DNA from: Bacteroidota bacterium
GTDB taxonomy: Bacteria > Bacteroidota > Bacteroidia > Flavobacteriales > Crocinitomicaceae
NCBI GenBank assembly: GCA_005798205.1
Contig: SYKJ01000148.1
Location: forward strand, 1-7,402
Reading direction: 5' to 3'
DNA: 7,402 nt
Shown here: one piece after another, positions 5,542-7,402 of the stretch
How positions within the stretch are numbered: the first letter of the stretch is position 1
Layout of the letters: every line of letters starts with the position of its first letter
Position numbers and translations under genes: made by a program
Notes under the pieces: model-generated
What the model was told of the DNA's origin: nothing
What the model saw: the letters and a program-made list of their open reading frames with translations, nothing else
Database searches by the model: none

Positions 5542-5756
5542 ATTTTAAAAGTCAAGCCAAAAGACAGTAAGGGGCCACCCAGACCTACTTCTCCATTCAC
5601 ACCAAAATTGTAATTGAAAAAATAACGAAATCCGTAACAAAAACGTAAAAAATAAGTATAGCTAAGTCTCCTGATAATTTTTCCATTTTCTCTCCGTTTT
5701 GTGAGGATTTAAAAATATAGACCTCAAAATAACGGAAGTATAAAAAATAATTTCAT
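5538..5756 (-). pseudogene. decayed remnant of a small outer-membrane beta-barrel protein gene
   Basis: On the minus strand a frame open from 5708 down to a TAA at 5538-5540 ends in YGFRYFFNYNFGVNGEVG followed by LGGPLLSFGLTFKI (5541-5636). The pattern G-x-RYFFN-x-N-x-GV-x-x-EVG-x-G and a terminal aromatic/hydrophobic alternation ending F-K-I are typical of the last two strands of Bacteroidota OMP beta-barrel proteins (OMP_b-brl type), including the terminal strand used for membrane insertion. Upstream in the same frame are two stops (5709-5711 and 5724-5726), and beyond them an ATG at 5754-5756 opening MKLFFILPLF, which resembles a signal peptide start. A normal member has about 170-220 residues, but here the two ends are about 70 codons apart, so the middle appears deleted. 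The C-terminal similarity is the firm part; the signal-peptide end is tentative. Confidence 0.55.
5693..5736. repeat. imperfect inverted repeat in the thrA upstream region
   Basis: TCCGTTTTGTGAGG (5693-5706) and CCTCAAAATAACGGA (5722-5736) are near reverse complements: six outer pairs (TCCGTT/AACGGA) and four inner pairs (GAGG/CCTC) flank an unequal T/A bulge, with a 15-nt loop. No T-run follows on either strand, so it is not a standard terminator. It lies about 110 bp before thrA and inside the beta-barrel remnant. It might be an operator, an mRNA hairpin, or a trace of the event that deleted the barrel gene. Confidence 0.4.
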
Positions 5757-5843
5757 GGATTCTGTCGGCTATTTCAATAATTTTCTCTATATTAACCTGA
5801 ATTTTCAACTATTAAAAAGTATAAAGATTAAAATCAATAAAGT

Positions 5844-7402
5844 ATGCGAGTATTAAAGTTCGGTGGCACTTCGATGGCTAATGCCGATAGCATGAATAAA
5901 GTTGTAGCAATTGTAAAAAAAGCTCTTGATAGTGAAAATATAATTGTTGTAGTTTCTGCCCTTGGTGGAATAACAGATATTTTAATTGATATTGTTAAAA
6001 CAGCTGCATCTAAAAACGAGTCCTACATAGAAAAAATTAAAAATATAGAAACCAGACACATACAATTAGTAAGAGATATAATATCTGTTGATAAACAAAG
6101 TGTAACATTAAGCCTTGTAAAGAAAAAGTTTAACGAACTAGAAAGTATTTGTGAAGGTGTTTATTTACTTCGTGAACTTTCACCTCGCACGTTGGATAGC
6201 GTTGTTAGTTATGGTGAAATCCTTTCTTCCTTAATTCTATCCGCACGCTTAAGCACTTTAAAAATTGCCCATAAATGGATTGATTCGAGAGAGGTAATTC
6301 GAACCAACTCCAACTTTGGTTATGCAGCGGTTGATTTTGATTACACCAACAAAGCAATAAAAAAAGAATTGGGGAAAAACAAAACCAAATTAAGTTTAAT
6401 ACCAGGTTTTATTGCATCAGATGAAAATAATTTTACTACCACATTGGGAAGAGGAGGTTCTGATTACACTGCAGCTATTTTTGCTGCAGCAGCCGGAGCT
6501 AAATCATTAGAAATTTGGACAGATGTAAGTGGTATGATGACAGCCGATCCACGAATTGTAGAGGGTGTTAAAGTTATTCCAAATATCTCCTATTCGGAAG
6601 CAATGGAACTTTCGCACTTTGGTGCTAAAGTTATTTATCCACCTTCTATACAGCCGGTAATGGTAAAAAGCATACCTATCCGTATAAAAAACACCTTTTC
6701 TTCTGATGAAGGAACACTTATTGAACGAATTGCAAAACCAAGTAAAAACAGTGTTAGAGGTATATCAAGCATTGGTAAAATAGCATTATTAAGTATTGAG
6801 GGTAGCGGAATGATTGGTGTGCCGGGTATCTCAAAACGTGTATTTGGAGCCTTATCCAACGAAAAAATTAATGTTATATTAATTACGCAAGCATCGTCAG
6901 AACACAGCATATGTGTAGCTATTGATGATGTAAATGCTGCAAAAGCTAAAATTACACTGGATGCTGAATTCGAACGTGAAATATCTACTAAAAAAATAGA
7001 TCCTACGGTTATCGAAAATGACTTATCTATTATAGCTTTAGTTGGCGAAAAAATGAAAAACCATTCTGGTATCAGTGGAAAAATGTTTAGTTCATTAGGT
7101 AGAAACGGAATAAATATACGCGCCATTGCACAAGGTTCATCTGAAAAAAATATTTCAACTGTAATCAAAACAACAGATGTAAAAAAAGCTGTAAATGTTT
7201 TACATGAAGAGTTTTTTGAAACAGTACATAAAGAATTAAACTTATTTATTGCAGGTTGCGGAAATGTTGGAGGGAAATTAATTGGACAGTTACACGATCA
7301 ACTCTCTAACATTGATAAAAACTTACGACTTAAAATTAGAGTGATTGGTATTGCCAGCAGTAAAAAAATGTTATTAAATGAAGAAGGAATAGATCTATCT
7401 AC
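5844..7402 (+). CDS. thrA: bifunctional aspartokinase / homoserine dehydrogenase (3' truncated)
   Basis: The frame runs open to the window end, giving 519 complete codons of an expected 810-820. It phosphorylates aspartate and, through its second domain, reduces aspartate semialdehyde to homoserine, on the way to threonine and methionine in the cytoplasm. The kinase domain covers about 1-290, with KFGGTS (5-10), VSALGG (37-42), GRGGSDYTAA (202-211), WTDVSGMMTADPRIV (225-239) and HFGAKVIYPPSIQPV (258-272). Two ACT-type regulatory segments follow: about 313-360 (IEGSGMIGVPGISKRVFGAL) and 395-442 (VGEKMKNHSGISGKMFSSLG), the usual site of threonine feedback. The dehydrogenase domain begins at about 466 with a Rossmann motif GCGNVGGKL (471-479) and is then cut by the window edge. 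The ATG at 5844 gives the canonical MRVLKFGGTS start. Upstream, 5757-5843 shows only a weak -7-like TAATTTTC (5778-5785) and no Thr-rich leader peptide. thrB and thrC probably follow outside. Confidence 0.96.
   Translation, partial: MRVLKFGGTSMANADSMNKVVAIVKKALDSENIIVVVSALGGITDILIDIVKTAASKNESYIEKIKNIETRHIQLVRDIISVDKQSVTLSLVKKKFNELESICEGVYLLRELSPRTLDSVVSYGEILSSLILSARLSTLKIAHKWIDSREVIRTNSNFGYAAVDFDYTNKAIKKELGKNKTKLSLIPGFIASDENNFTTTLGRGGSDYTAAIFAAAAGAKSLEIWTDVSGMMTADPRIVEGVKVIPNISYSEAMELSHFGAKVIYPPSIQPVMVKSIPIRIKNTFSSDEGTLIERIAKPSKNSVRGISSIGKIALLSIEGSGMIGVPGISKRVFGALSNEKINVILITQASSEHSICVAIDDVNAAKAKITLDAEFEREISTKKIDPTVIENDLSIIALVGEKMKNHSGISGKMFSSLGRNGINIRAIAQGSSEKNISTVIKTTDVKKAVNVLHEEFFETVHKELNLFIAGCGNVGGKLIGQLHDQLSNIDKNLRLKIRVIGIASSKKMLLNEEGIDLS

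Noticed and set aside
5597..5686. Minus-strand 29-aa hydrophobic frame (starts MEKLSGDLAILIFY) resembling a small membrane peptide or toxin
   Set aside because: It overlaps, in another frame, the beta-barrel remnant, which gives a better motif-based explanation. The hydrophobic run follows from the T-rich sequence, and no partner RNA or promoter was seen.
5844..5900. Threonine/isoleucine leader-peptide attenuator before thrA
   Set aside because: No short frame rich in Thr or Ile codons and no terminator hairpin with a T-tract were found between 5542 and 5843.
6635..7168. 177-codon open frame on the minus strand
   Set aside because: It lies wholly antisense to thrA, whose motifs (both ACT segments and the end of the kinase domain) are clearly coding on the plus strand. 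The minus-strand translation has no recognisable domain.

Overview
The window is AT-rich and reads like a chromosomal segment of a Bacteroidota bacterium, probably Flavobacteriales or a close relative. This rests on protein families that are largely confined to or typical of that phylum (a DUF4301 protein, an 'iGRE' N-terminus membrane protein, a DTLxFDTVFT-type lipoprotein, a fused aspartokinase/homoserine dehydrogenase), on the lack of clear Shine-Dalgarno sequences before most starts, and on two TAnnTTTG-like -7 boxes. All family names were assigned by eye, with no database search.

Layout. (1) Positions 3-1548 hold a plus-strand block of four tightly packed genes: the 3' end of an unrecognised gene, a 107-aa conserved hypothetical joined to it by an ATGA overlap, a divergent short-chain dehydrogenase (SDR), and a small TIGR03643/DUF2805-type protein joined to the SDR by another ATGA overlap. 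The SDR/TIGR03643 pair is of the kind often found beside cryptochrome/photolyase genes, so the block is probably an edge of a light-response or photorepair-associated locus. No photolyase lies inside the window. (2) At 1714-2505 is a 263-aa membrane protein of unknown role. (3) Convergent to it, at 3940-2543 on the minus strand, is a DUF4301 protein with nucleotidyltransferase-like motifs. (4) A 218-bp divergent intergenic region leads into a 460-aa lipoprotein (4159-5541) with an Ig-like N-terminal part and a predicted right-handed beta-helix. (5) The gap before the last gene is not empty. On the minus strand it carries what looks like the decayed remains of a small outer-membrane beta-barrel gene, whose C-terminal strands are still readable and whose stop overlaps the lipoprotein stop. 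(6) From 5844 to the window end runs thrA (bifunctional aspartokinase/homoserine dehydrogenase), cut off at the start of its dehydrogenase domain.

The genes do not form one pathway. The only likely functional unit is the first block. thrA is core amino-acid biosynthesis and probably continues into thrB/thrC beyond the window. No RNA genes, insertion sequences, CRISPR arrays or phage genes were seen. The items most worth a second look are the beta-barrel remnant, the SDR that has lost its catalytic tyrosine and most of its glycine motif, and the hairpin between the 107-aa gene and the SDR. I found no convincing wholly new multi-gene system.
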